Origin: Prado023 sp963714995
GTDB taxonomy: Bacteria; Actinomycetota; Actinomycetes; S36-B12; CAIYMF01
Length of the DNA stretch: 64,000 nucleotides
Direction of reading: 5' to 3'
NCBI GenBank assembly: GCA_963714995.1
Contig: CAVQQP010000019.1
Coordinates: 496,001 to 560,000 of the forward strand
Of this stretch, positions 9,348-17,226 are shown in pieces (positions within the stretch are counted from its first letter, which is position 1; each line of letters opens with the position of its first letter). The notes beneath the pieces were generated by a model. The model ran no database searches. It worked only from the letters and a program-made list of their open reading frames with translations, and was not told the DNA's origin. The position numbers were made by a program, and so were the translations under genes.

Positions 9348-9463
9348 GACACAGCCTCCCCGCCGAGCAGGTAGGGGTAGGGGCACACGGCGGGGCTGTC
9401 GGCCACGCAGGAGTTGCAGGGCCGGCTGCGGTCCAGGATGCACCTGGGCGTCGGCGCTGCCAT
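9344..9463 (-). CDS. 39-residue tetracysteine small protein
   Basis: MAAPTPRC, then RSRPCNSC, VADSPAVC and a PYPYLLGG tail: four cysteines at 8, 16, 19 and 27, spaced C-x7-C-x2-C-x7-C. This could bind a metal or Fe-S cluster, or act as a thiol/persulfide carrier. The ATG has a near-ideal ribosome site (GGGAGGA, 4-base gap). Its TGA overlaps the GTG of the next gene. A CsoR/CstR-type palindrome with a TATACT -10-like element lies about 50 bases upstream. No family is recognised and the function is not known; the strong Shine-Dalgarno, coupling and Cys spacing argue that it is real. Confidence 0.7.
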   Translation of the reverse strand: MAAPTPRCILDRSRPCNSCVADSPAVCPYPYLLGGEAVS

Positions 9464-9512
9464 GTGGTCCTCCCTGGTCCCTGGGCGGCCGCCCACCTGC
9501 CGCCGCCTGACC

Positions 9513-9531
9513 AGTATACCCCTAGGGGTAT
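9513..9531 (-). promoter_or_regulatory. CsoR/RcnR/CstR-type palindromic operator and -10 element
   Basis: Perfect 16-base palindrome ATACCCCTAGGGGTAT at 9516-9531, the form bound by CsoR-family repressors (Cu(I), Ni or persulfide sensors). On the minus strand TATACT (9518-9513) overlaps its edge and suits a -10 box for the 39-residue gene; no good -35 is seen. The site lies 88 bases before the ArsR regulator on the other strand and could affect both directions. A near-identical palindrome is at 25179-25194. Confidence 0.65.
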
Positions 9532-9618
9532 TTCTCCGGGACGCGTGCGAGGCTCGCACGGTGCTACCTTATGACTTGCAGATTCGTTCAACTGCTCATC
9601 TTCGAAGGTCGGTGGATC

Positions 9619-10011
9619 GTGGCGAGGCCCCTGTACGAGGCGAAGGCCGATCTGTTCCGGGCCCTGGGCCATCCGGTCCGGATCCGCGTGCTGGAGCTGC
9701 TCAGCGACCGTGACCACGCCGTCCACGAGCTGCTCGCGGAGATCGCCACCGAGCCGAGCAGCCTCTCCCAGCAGCTGGCAGTCCTGCGCCGGACCGGGCT
9801 GGTCCGCCAGCAGCGGCTGCGCGGGGAGGTCGTCTACTCGATCGTCGTCCCGCAGACCCGGGACCTGCTCCTGGCCGCCCGCCTGGTGCTTCGCGAGGTC
9901 CTGGCGGACCAGGCCGAGCTGGAGCGGGAGCTGGACCCGACCGCGACCCCCGGGGCGGATCCCGTCGGCGCAGCGCCCCAGGGCGCCCCGCAGGCCGGGG
10001 CGGCGCGATGA
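9619..10011 (+). CDS. ArsR-family transcriptional regulator (Rv0081-like)
   Basis: 130 residues from GTG 9619 (VARPLYEAKADLFRALGHPVR); an ATG 48 bases upstream is in frame but adds a leader not typical of the family. Winged helix-turn-helix: RALGHPVRIRVLELL, then EPSSLSQQLAVLRRTGLV as recognition helix and a beta wing VVYSIVV. No CxC metal motif of ArsR/SmtB type is seen; the only C-terminal tail is Ala/Pro-rich. It is the first gene of the seven-gene hydrogenase-like operon and overlaps the next gene by 4 bases, the same order as Rv0081-Rv0087 in M. tuberculosis, where Rv0081 controls the operon. Confidence 0.88.
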   Translation: MARPLYEAKADLFRALGHPVRIRVLELLSDRDHAVHELLAEIATEPSSLSQQLAVLRRTGLVRQQRLRGEVVYSIVVPQTRDLLLAARLVLREVLADQAELERELDPTATPGADPVGAAPQGAPQAGAAR

Positions 10012-10508
10012 GCTCCCTGCGCCTGGCGCGGCTGATCCGCCGCATCGGCAGGGTCGCCGAGCCCGCCCCCCCGGGACCGACGGCCGACCAGGCCGATGGC
10101 TACCGACCCGATCCGGTCCTCGCCGGCAGCGCCCAGGTCCGGCACGTCGACTGCGGGTCGTGCAACGGCTGCGAGGTCGAGGTCGGCGCGGTGTTCGGCC
10201 CGGTGTACGACGCGGACCGCTACGGGGCCCGGCTCGTGGCCTCCCCCCGCCACGCCGACGTGCTGCTGGTGACCGGCGTGGTGACCCGCAACATGCTCGA
10301 GCCGTTGCGTCGGACGGTCGAGGCGACGCCGAACCCCCGGGTGGTGGTCGCGGTCGGGGACTGCGCCCTGACCGGCGGGGTGTTCGCCGACGGGTACGGG
10401 GTCCTCGGCGCGGTCGACGACGTCGTTCCGGTCGACCTCGGCGTCCCCGGATGCCCCCCGGAGCCGGAGGCGATCGTCGCGGCGCTGCGCCGGGTGACCC
10501 AGCGATGA
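10008..10508 (+). CDS. NuoB/HyfI-like Fe-S small subunit of hydrogenase-4-like complex (Rv0082-like)
   Basis: 166 residues. Cysteines for a proximal [4Fe-4S] cluster are kept: CGSCNGC at 49-55, GDCALTGG (Cys119) and PGCPPEP (Cys149). This is the subunit that passes electrons to the large subunit in group 4 hydrogenases and the N2 cluster subunit in complex I. A hydrophilic N-terminal extension of ~40 residues precedes the domain. ATG overlaps the regulator's stop (ATGA) and its own stop overlaps the next ATG. Confidence 0.9.
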   Translation: MSSLRLARLIRRIGRVAEPAPPGPTADQADGYRPDPVLAGSAQVRHVDCGSCNGCEVEVGAVFGPVYDADRYGARLVASPRHADVLLVTGVVTRNMLEPLRRTVEATPNPRVVVAVGDCALTGGVFADGYGVLGAVDDVVPVDLGVPGCPPEPEAIVAALRRVTQR

Positions 10509-12520
10509 GCCTCGTGCAGGCGGGCCTGACCGCCCAGCTCGTCATCGCCGCCCTGGCCGTGCTCCTGGCGCTGCTCGCCCCGGACCGCCTCCGCTCCCGG
10601 CTGGCCGGGGGCGCGGCGGTGGCCCTGGGGATCGCCGGTGGCGTGACCGGGGCTGCCGCGATGGCCGCACCGGGCGGGACCGGCGGCCTGCAGGTGCCCG
10701 TCGCCCTGCCGCTGCAGGCACCACTGGATCCGCTGATCCTGTCGCCCGACGCGCTGGGTGGGGTGTTCCTGCTCCTGGCTGGATCCGTCGTGGCGGTCAC
10801 CGCGCTCTACGGGATCGGGTACGCCTCCGGGGCGGCCGCCTCGCGCTCGGGGTGGGCCGCGTTCGCCGTCTTCGCGCTGGGCATGCAGCTCGTGCCCGCG
10901 GCCGCCGATGTCGTCTCGTTCCTGCTCGCGTGGGAGCTGATGGCGCTCGGCTCGACGATCCTCGTCCTGGCCGACCATCGCCTCCGCGCCGCCGTGGTCC
11001 CCGCCACCCTCTGGTACGCCGTCATGACCCACCTGAGCTTCCTGCTGCTCCTGGGCGGGTTCGCGGTCCTGGTCGCCGCCGCCGACGGGACCTCGTTCGC
11101 CACGATCGCCGGCGCCGGGGTGACCGGGGGCACCGCGAGTGTCGCGTTCGTGCTCCTGCTGGCCGGCTTCGCCACGAAGGCCGGCCTGGTGCCGCTGCAC
11201 GTCTGGCTGCCGCGGGCGCACCCGGAGGCCCCCAGCCACGTGTCGGCGGCGATGAGCGCGGCCATGGTCAAGATGGGCGTGTACGGGGTGCTGCTCGTCC
11301 TGCTTCGGCTGCTGCCGGGCGGGCCGAGCTGGTGGGCGGTCCTGCTGCTCGTCCTGGGACTGGGCTCCGCCCTGTACGGGATCCTGCAGGCGTCCGTGGC
11401 CAGCGACCTGAAGGTCCTGCTCGCCTACTCGACGACCGAGAACGTCGGCCTGATCCTCACGGCAGTGGCCGTCTCCGTGCTGCTCCACGGAGCATTCCAG
11501 CCCCGGGTGGCCGACGTCGCCCTCACCGCCGCCCTGCTCCTGGCGGTCAGCCATGCCGCATTCAAGACCGTGCTGTTCCTCGGCGCCGGGTCCGTGCTGC
11601 ACGCCACCGGGGAGCGCAGCCTCGACCGCCTCGGCGGGCTGGCACCCACCATGCCGGTGACCTCGATCGCCTTCGGCGTCGCGGCGCTCGGCGCCGCCGC
11701 CCTGCCCATCACCTCGGGGTTCGCTGCCGAATGGGTCCTGCTGCAGTCCCTGATCCACGGCGACGGGGCCAACGACCAGCTGGTGGCCGTGGCCCTGCCC
11801 ATCACCGTGTCCGTCGTGGCACTGACCGCGGGGCTGGCGCTGCTCACGTTCGTGAAGGCCTACGGGATCGCGTTCCTCGCCCGGCCGCGCTCGGAGGGGG
11901 CAGCCCACGCCCACGAGGCCGGGGCATCGATGCGCGTGGCCATGCTCGTCGGCGCGGTGGCGGTGGTCGGCCTCGGCATGGCCCCCGGGCCGGTCGCCGT
12001 GGCCCTGGCCGATGCAGTCGGTGCGTCCGGGATCGAGGTCGTCGGGGCGCTGGGCGTCTCCCTGCCGGCGGTCTCCGCGCTGCTCAGCCCCGTGGCGCTG
12101 GTCCTGCTGGGCGTGGTGGTCGCGGTGCCCGTGGCGGTCGCGCAGGTGTCGGCGGCTCGCCGGGCCCCACGCCGTGACGTCGAGCTGGCGTGGGGGTGCG
12201 GGGGGATCCGGGTGAGCCCGACGATGCAGTACACGGCCACGTCCTACGCCGAGCCGCTGGTCCGGGTGTTCGACGACGCGCTGCAGCCGCGCCGCGACCT
12301 GGAGGTCACCCACGCCGATGAGTCGCAGTACCTGGTGTCCAAGGTCCGGTTCCGGCAGCGGGTGTCCGACGTGGTGGCCGACCGGCTCTACGACCCGATC
12401 GTGCGGGCGGCCTCCGGCCTGGGTGTCGCCGCCCGGCGGATCCAGAACGGCAGCATCCACCGCTACCTGGGCTTCTCGTTCACCGCGCTGCTGCTCGTCC
12501 TGCTGGCGGTGACCTGGTGA
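10505..12520 (+). CDS. hyfB: HyfB/NuoL-type proton-translocating membrane subunit (Rv0083-like)
   Basis: 671 residues with many transmembrane segments of the Mrp antiporter/NuoL-M-N family. Conserved motifs include the Glu in SFLLAWELMALGS, Lys in GFATKAGLVPLHVWLPRAHPEA and the loop SHVSAAMSAAMVKMGVYG. The C-terminal hydrophilic part (RFRQRVSDVVADRLYDP) and final membrane helix are as in HyfB. It would pump ions using redox energy from the Fe-S subunits. Start at 10505 is set by the ATGA overlap with the upstream gene. Confidence 0.91.
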   Translation: MSLVQAGLTAQLVIAALAVLLALLAPDRLRSRLAGGAAVALGIAGGVTGAAAMAAPGGTGGLQVPVALPLQAPLDPLILSPDALGGVFLLLAGSVVAVTALYGIGYASGAAASRSGWAAFAVFALGMQLVPAAADVVSFLLAWELMALGSTILVLADHRLRAAVVPATLWYAVMTHLSFLLLLGGFAVLVAAADGTSFATIAGAGVTGGTASVAFVLLLAGFATKAGLVPLHVWLPRAHPEAPSHVSAAMSAAMVKMGVYGVLLVLLRLLPGGPSWWAVLLLVLGLGSALYGILQASVASDLKVLLAYSTTENVGLILTAVAVSVLLHGAFQPRVADVALTAALLLAVSHAAFKTVLFLGAGSVLHATGERSLDRLGGLAPTMPVTSIAFGVAALGAAALPITSGFAAEWVLLQSLIHGDGANDQLVAVALPITVSVVALTAGLALLTFVKAYGIAFLARPRSEGAAHAHEAGASMRVAMLVGAVAVVGLGMAPGPVAVALADAVGASGIEVVGALGVSLPAVSALLSPVALVLLGVVVAVPVAVAQVSAARRAPRRDVELAWGCGGIRVSPTMQYTATSYAEPLVRVFDDALQPRRDLEVTHADESQYLVSKVRFRQRVSDVVADRLYDPIVRAASGLGVAARRIQNGSIHRYLGFSFTALLLVLLAVTW

Positions 12521-13467
12521 GCACCGCTGCCATCGCCCTCCTGCTCGTGGTGCAGGTCCTGGCCGCCGTCGCGCTGACGCCCCTGCTCGTCGGGGTGATG
12601 CGCCAGACCCGCGCCCGCATGGAGGGACGGGCCGGCGCCGGCATCGGCCAGCCGTGGCGCGACGTGCGCAAGCTGATGGCCAAGGAGCCGCTGCGGGCGG
12701 CAGGGACCGGACCCCTGATGGCCGCCGCACCCCTCGTGCTGATGGTCTCCAGCCTGATGGTCTGCGCCCTGGTCCCGCTCGTCGGCACGCCCACGCTGCC
12801 GCTCATCCCCGACGACCTGTTCGTGGTCGTGTCGCTGCTGCTGCTGGGCACCGCGGCCCTGGCCCTGCTCGGCCTGGAGTCCGGGACCGCATTCGGCGGC
12901 ATGGGATCCAGCCGGCACATGACCATCGCCGCCCTGGTCGAGCCCACCGTGCTGGTCGCCGTGTACGCGCTGTCCATCCCGGTCGGGACATCGGCGCTGT
13001 CGGCGATCGTGGCCGCCCGGGCATCCGACCCCGCCATCGTGGTCTCCCCGGTGAGCCTGCTGGCGGTCGTGGCCCTCTCCATGGCGGTCCTCGCCGAGAC
13101 GGGCCGGCTCCCCGTGGACAACCCGTCGACCCACCTGGAGCTGACGATGGTCCACGAGGCGATGGTGCTGGAGAGCTCAGGACGCGACCTGGCCTGGCTC
13201 GAGCTGGGCTCGTGGTTGCGGCTCACCGCCCTGCTCGGACTGGTGGTCAACCTGGTCATCCCCTGGGGGGTGGCCACGACCGCGACGGTGCCCGCGGCGC
13301 TCCTCGGGCTCGCTGCGATCGTGGTGAAGCTGCTGCTGGCCGGGGCGCTGGTCGCCGTGGTCGAGGTGTTCATGGCCAAGGTGCGGCTGTTCCGGGTCCC
13401 GGAGCTGCTGGCCGGATCGTTCGTGCTGGCCTTCCTGTCGGTCACCGCCTCCTCGCTGGTCGGGTGA
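12517..13467 (+). CDS. hycD: HyfC/HycD/NuoH-like membrane subunit (Rv0084-like)
   Basis: 316 residues, about eight membrane segments. NuoH-family features: GRAGAGIGQPWRDVRKLMAKE after the first helix and the acidic loop ETGRLPVDNPSTHLELTMVHEAMVLE that lies near the quinone/coupling site. It links the peripheral Fe-S arm to the pumping subunits. GTG start overlaps the hyfB stop (GTGA). Confidence 0.92.
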   Translation: MSTAAIALLLVVQVLAAVALTPLLVGVMRQTRARMEGRAGAGIGQPWRDVRKLMAKEPLRAAGTGPLMAAAPLVLMVSSLMVCALVPLVGTPTLPLIPDDLFVVVSLLLLGTAALALLGLESGTAFGGMGSSRHMTIAALVEPTVLVAVYALSIPVGTSALSAIVAARASDPAIVVSPVSLLAVVALSMAVLAETGRLPVDNPSTHLELTMVHEAMVLESSGRDLAWLELGSWLRLTALLGLVVNLVIPWGVATTATVPAALLGLAAIVVKLLLAGALVAVVEVFMAKVRLFRVPELLAGSFVLAFLSVTASSLVG

Positions 13468-13474
13468 GGGCCTG

Positions 13475-14134
13475 ATGAGCGAGGACCTGTTCGCCTACCT
13501 GATCGCCACCACCACCGGCCTGCTGCTGATCACCGCCGTGCTTCAGGTGTGGCGGCAGTCGCTCACCGCGTCGATCCGGCTGCTGGCCGTCCAGGGGGCC
13601 GCCCTGGCCGGCCTGGTGGCCACCCTGGGCGTCGAGGAGGGCAGCGCCGAGGTGATCGGCGTGGCCGTCCTCGTGCTCGCGATCAAGGCCGTGGCCATGC
13701 CGTGGGCGCTGACCCGGACCGCCCGGGTCACCGGGGCCGTCCGCGAGGAGTCCCCCCTGATCAACCCCACGGCCGGCCTGCTGATCGCCGCCGTGCTCAG
13801 CGTCCTGGCCTACGTCGTCGCCGCGCCCATCACCGCGGCGGTGTCGGGACCGGCCGCCTCGGCGGTGCCGATCGGGCTGGCCCTCATGCTCACCGGCTTC
13901 CTGGTCATGCTCACCCGGCGCAGCGCGCTCTCGCAGCTGATCGGCTTCGTGATGCTGGACAACGGCATCGCCACCGTCGCCTTCCTCACCTCCGGCGGCG
14001 TGCCGCTGGTGGTCGAGCTGGGCGTGACCCTCGACGTGCTCCTGGTGGTGCTCATCCTGCGCGTGCTCACCGGGCGGATGCAGCTGACCCACGGCGGCAC
14101 CGACCTCGACGACCTCACGGAGCTCTGCGACTGA
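13475..14134 (+). CDS. hycP: HyfE-like membrane subunit (Rv0085/HycP-like)
   Basis: 219 residues with six to seven predicted helices and NuoK-like character in the second half (LTGFLVMLTRRSALSQLIGF, LDNGIATVAF). HyfE proteins of this length are found in hydrogenase-4 complexes. The stop codon shares its last base with the ATG of the next gene (TGATG), so translation is coupled. Confidence 0.9.
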   Translation: MSEDLFAYLIATTTGLLLITAVLQVWRQSLTASIRLLAVQGAALAGLVATLGVEEGSAEVIGVAVLVLAIKAVAMPWALTRTARVTGAVREESPLINPTAGLLIAAVLSVLAYVVAAPITAAVSGPAASAVPIGLALMLTGFLVMLTRRSALSQLIGFVMLDNGIATVAFLTSGGVPLVVELGVTLDVLLVVLILRVLTGRMQLTHGGTDLDDLTELCD

Positions 14135-15598
14135 TGACTGCCCTGCTCTGGATCCCGCTGGTCGTGCCCGCAGTGCTCGCCCTCGCCTGCGCGTTCCGCC
14201 CGCGCGACGGCTGGACCCGGGCCGCCGACCTCGCCGCCGCGGTCGTGGTGCTCGGCACCGGGGTGGCCCTGCTCGCCGCCGTCGCGACCTCGGGGCCCCT
14301 GATCGGCGGCGGTGGCACGCTGCGCGCCGACGGGCTGACCGCCTGGCTGGTGACGACCATCGGGGCGGTGGCCGTGACCGCCCTGTGGGGCGGGCTCCCC
14401 CTGCGCGCCGACCGCACGGAGCCGGACGGCCGCTACGCCGCCCTCGTGTGCCTGTTCCTGGCCGCGATGAGCCTGGCCGTGCTCGCCGACAACCTCGGGA
14501 TCCTGTGGGTCGCGGTCGAGGCCACCACCATCGCCACGGCCTTCCTGGTCGGCCACCACCGCGGCCAGCGCGCGCTGGAGGCCGCCTGGAAGTACGTGGT
14601 CCTCGGATCGGTGGGCGTGGCCATCGCCTTCCTGGGGATCGTCCTGCTCTACGCGGCCAGCGTCGCCGCCGGGACGCCCACGCTGTCGTGGGAGCTGCTC
14701 TCCAGCGGATCGATCCCGCTGGACCCCGACCTCACGCGCCTGGCCGTGGCCCTGGCCGTCCTCGGCTTCGCGACCAAGGCCGGCCTGGCGCCCATGCACA
14801 GCTGGCTGCCCGACGCGCACTCCCAGGCCCCCGCCCCGGTCTCGGGGCTGATGTCCGGGGTCCTGCTGTCGGTGGCCCTGTACGCGATCCTGCGGATCCA
14901 GGCGATCAGCGACGCCGTGATCGGTCCGGGCTTCCTGCGCGGGCTGCTGGTTGCCGCCGGGCTGCTGTCGCTGGCTGTGGCAGCCGCCCTGATGCTGGCG
15001 CAGCGCGACTACAAGCGCCTGCTCGCGTACTCCAGCATCGAGCACATGGGGATCATGGCCCTGGGCGCCGCCGTCGGCGGGACCCTGGCCACCACGGCCG
15101 TCCTGCTGCACATGCTCGGCCACGGGCTGGTCAAGGCCAGCATGTTCGTCGTCGCTGGGCGCATCCTCGCCGCCGAGGGCAGCAGCCGCATCGACGACGT
15201 GCACGGCCTCCTCGCGCGTCGGCCCGACCTCGCTCGGCCCCTGCTGGCCGGCACCGCCGCCCTGCTCGGCTTCCCGCCCGTTCGTGCTGTTCTTCACCGA
15301 GGTGGCCATCCTCATCGCAGGCTGGACCAACGGGCTCGGCTGGGCCATGGCCGCAGCCCTGGTGCTCCTGCTCGTCGTGTTCGCCGGGTTCAGCCGTCAC
15401 GTGGCGTCGATGACGCTCGGAGTGCCCGCGGCGGATGCCGGCGATCCCGCGGACGCCGCGCAGCAGGACTCCACCGGGAGGGGGCGGCAGGTGCCCCTGC
15501 TCCTGGCCCTGGCAGCAGCCGTGCTGCTGGGATTCGCCGCCTGGCCCCTGGCGGAGCTGCTCACCGATGCGGCGGCGGTCCTGGCAGGTGCCCGATGA
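14134..15598 (+). CDS. hycQ: HyfF/NuoN-like proton-translocating subunit (Rv0086/HycQ-like), frameshifted
   Basis: About 487 residues in two frames: frame 1 from 14134 (MTALLWIPLV) to about 15276 and frame 2 to 15598. Removing one C of the CCC at 15277-15279 restores LGFPPFVLFFTEVAIL across the break. Antiporter-family motifs are intact: VAVEATTIATAFLV, GFATKAGLAPMHSWLPDAHS, PVSGLMSGVLLSVALYAI and the Lys/His-rich LLAYSSIEHMGIMALG. One of the two pumping subunits of the complex. The single indel in an otherwise conserved gene is more likely a sequence error than decay. Confidence 0.88.
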
Positions 15599-17109
15599 GC
15601 CGGCTGCACGTCACCGGGCAGGCCACGGTCCCCCGAGACCAGTGGGTCGCCGAGGCTGGGCTCCTGCTCGCCGACGGCTGGCGGCTGGCCCTGCTGGCCG
15701 CGCACGAGGACGACGACCGGATGCGCGTCGTCGCCAGCTTCCTGCGTCCCGTGGGCCAGCGGACCGAGCTCACCGTCGAGGTCCCGCGGGACGACCCCTG
15801 GATCCCGACGCTGGCCCGGATCTCCTTCTCCGCGGGACGCTTCGAGCGCGAGATCCGGGACCTGTACGGCATCACCCCGGCCGACCACCCGCTGCCCCAC
15901 CGACTGGTGCGCCACGCCCACTGGCCCCTCGGCTACCACCCGATGCGCCGCGATGCCGACCCCGCTCCCCGGTTCAACCCCGATACCGACTCCTACCCGT
16001 TCGTCCCGGTCGAGGGTGACGGCGTCTACGAGATCCCGGTCGGACCCATCCACGCGGGCCTCATCGAGCCCGGCCACTTCCGGTTCTCGGTGGTCGGCGA
16101 GACCATCCTGCAGATGAAGGCCCGGCTGTGGTTCCTGCACCGCGGGGTCGAGAAGCTGTTCGAGGGGCGCCCGCCCGCGCAGGGCATCGAACTGGCGGAG
16201 CGGATCAGCGGCGACACCGCCGTGGGCCACGCCCTGGCCTACGTCCTTGCCGTCGAGGACGCCCTCGGCATCGAGGTCGATCCCGGAGCCCGGGCGGTCC
16301 GCGCGCTCCTGCTCGAGGCCGAGCGGCTGTACAACCACGTCAACGACCTGGGCGCCATCGCCAACGACGTCGGCTACGGCATCGCGCACACGCACACGCA
16401 GCGGCTGCGCGAGCACCTGCTGCGCCACAACAAGGCACTGACGGGGCATCGGCTGCTCCGCGGCGGGATCCGCATCGGCGGCGCCCACCTGGACCAGCAG
16501 CCGGACCTCGACCTGATCCGCCGCACCGCCGACGAGGTCGCCGAGATCGTCGCGATCACCCTGGACCACACGGTCGTGGCCGACCGCTTCACCGGGACCG
16601 CCGTGCTGACCACCGAGCAGGCTGGGCACATCGGCACCCTGGGCTACGTCGCGCGTGCCTGCGGGATCCCCACGGATGCGCGCGCGGAGCACCCCACGAT
16701 CGAGCTCGGCGACCCGTTCGCCCCGGTCCTCGAACAGGCCGGGGATGTGCTCGCCCGGTTCCAGGTCCGTGCCCGGGAGGTCGCCGCATCGGCCGCCCTC
16801 ATCGAGGACCTGACCGCGCGGATCTCGGGCGCGGGTCAACCCGGCGCGGCAGTCGGCCGCGACGCAGTCGTACCGGGCGACCACACGGGCGCCCCGCGCG
16901 CGGGGCTCGGCGTCGTCGAGGCCTGGCGGGGGACGCTGGTGCACCGGGTCGAGATCTCCGGCTCGGGCCAGCTCGCCCGCGTCCGGGCGGTCGACCCCTC
17001 GTTCTTCAACTGGCCGGCACTGCCGGTCGCCCTCACCGACACGATCGTCCCCGACTTCCCCCTGGCCAACAAGAGCTTCAACCAGTCCTACGCCGGCAAC
17101 GACCTCTGA
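15595..17109 (+). CDS. hycE: NuoC-NuoD/HycE-like large subunit lacking the Ni-Fe ligands (Rv0087-like)
   Basis: 504 residues: an N-terminal NuoC-like domain (to about residue 120, with FEREIRDLYGI and HWPLGYHPMR) fused to a NuoD/hydrogenase large-subunit domain. In true [NiFe] hydrogenases the L1 motif is RxCGxC and L2 is DPCxxC. Here L1 reads RISGDT (203-208) and L2 is FNQSYAGNDL at the C-terminus, so all four Ni ligands are gone and no C-terminal maturation peptide is expected. It therefore cannot be a hydrogenase and belongs with the energy-converting hydrogenase-related (Ehr) group. No formate dehydrogenase or maturation gene is nearby. Last gene of the operon. Confidence 0.92.
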   Translation: MSRLHVTGQATVPRDQWVAEAGLLLADGWRLALLAAHEDDDRMRVVASFLRPVGQRTELTVEVPRDDPWIPTLARISFSAGRFEREIRDLYGITPADHPLPHRLVRHAHWPLGYHPMRRDADPAPRFNPDTDSYPFVPVEGDGVYEIPVGPIHAGLIEPGHFRFSVVGETILQMKARLWFLHRGVEKLFEGRPPAQGIELAERISGDTAVGHALAYVLAVEDALGIEVDPGARAVRALLLEAERLYNHVNDLGAIANDVGYGIAHTHTQRLREHLLRHNKALTGHRLLRGGIRIGGAHLDQQPDLDLIRRTADEVAEIVAITLDHTVVADRFTGTAVLTTEQAGHIGTLGYVARACGIPTDARAEHPTIELGDPFAPVLEQAGDVLARFQVRAREVAASAALIEDLTARISGAGQPGAAVGRDAVVPGDHTGAPRAGLGVVEAWRGTLVHRVEISGSGQLARVRAVDPSFFNWPALPVALTDTIVPDFPLANKSFNQSYAGNDL

Positions 17110-17226
17110 GTCCGGGCAGGTGCCGGCCAGGCGCGCAGGGGGCGGGTGGTGCGTGCCAGAGTAGGAGGTGAAGGAGGGGCGATCGCCGGCAGCGGCGTGG
17201 TCGCGGCCCGATGATCGCAGCGGACC

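Noticed and set aside
9344..9559. Longer 71-residue start for the tetracysteine protein
   Set aside because: The extension would run through the CsoR-type palindrome and has no ribosome site, whereas ATG 9463 has GGGAGGA.
13549..17109. A 1186-codon open frame spanning the hycQ and hycE region
   Set aside because: It begins inside hycP in the wrong frame, follows hycQ only up to its break at 15277, crosses out-of-frame sequence and then joins hycE; real starts are 14134 and 15595.
15595..17109. Calling HycE a functional [NiFe] hydrogenase or formate hydrogenlyase
   Set aside because: All four Ni-binding cysteines are replaced, and no maturation or formate dehydrogenase genes are present.
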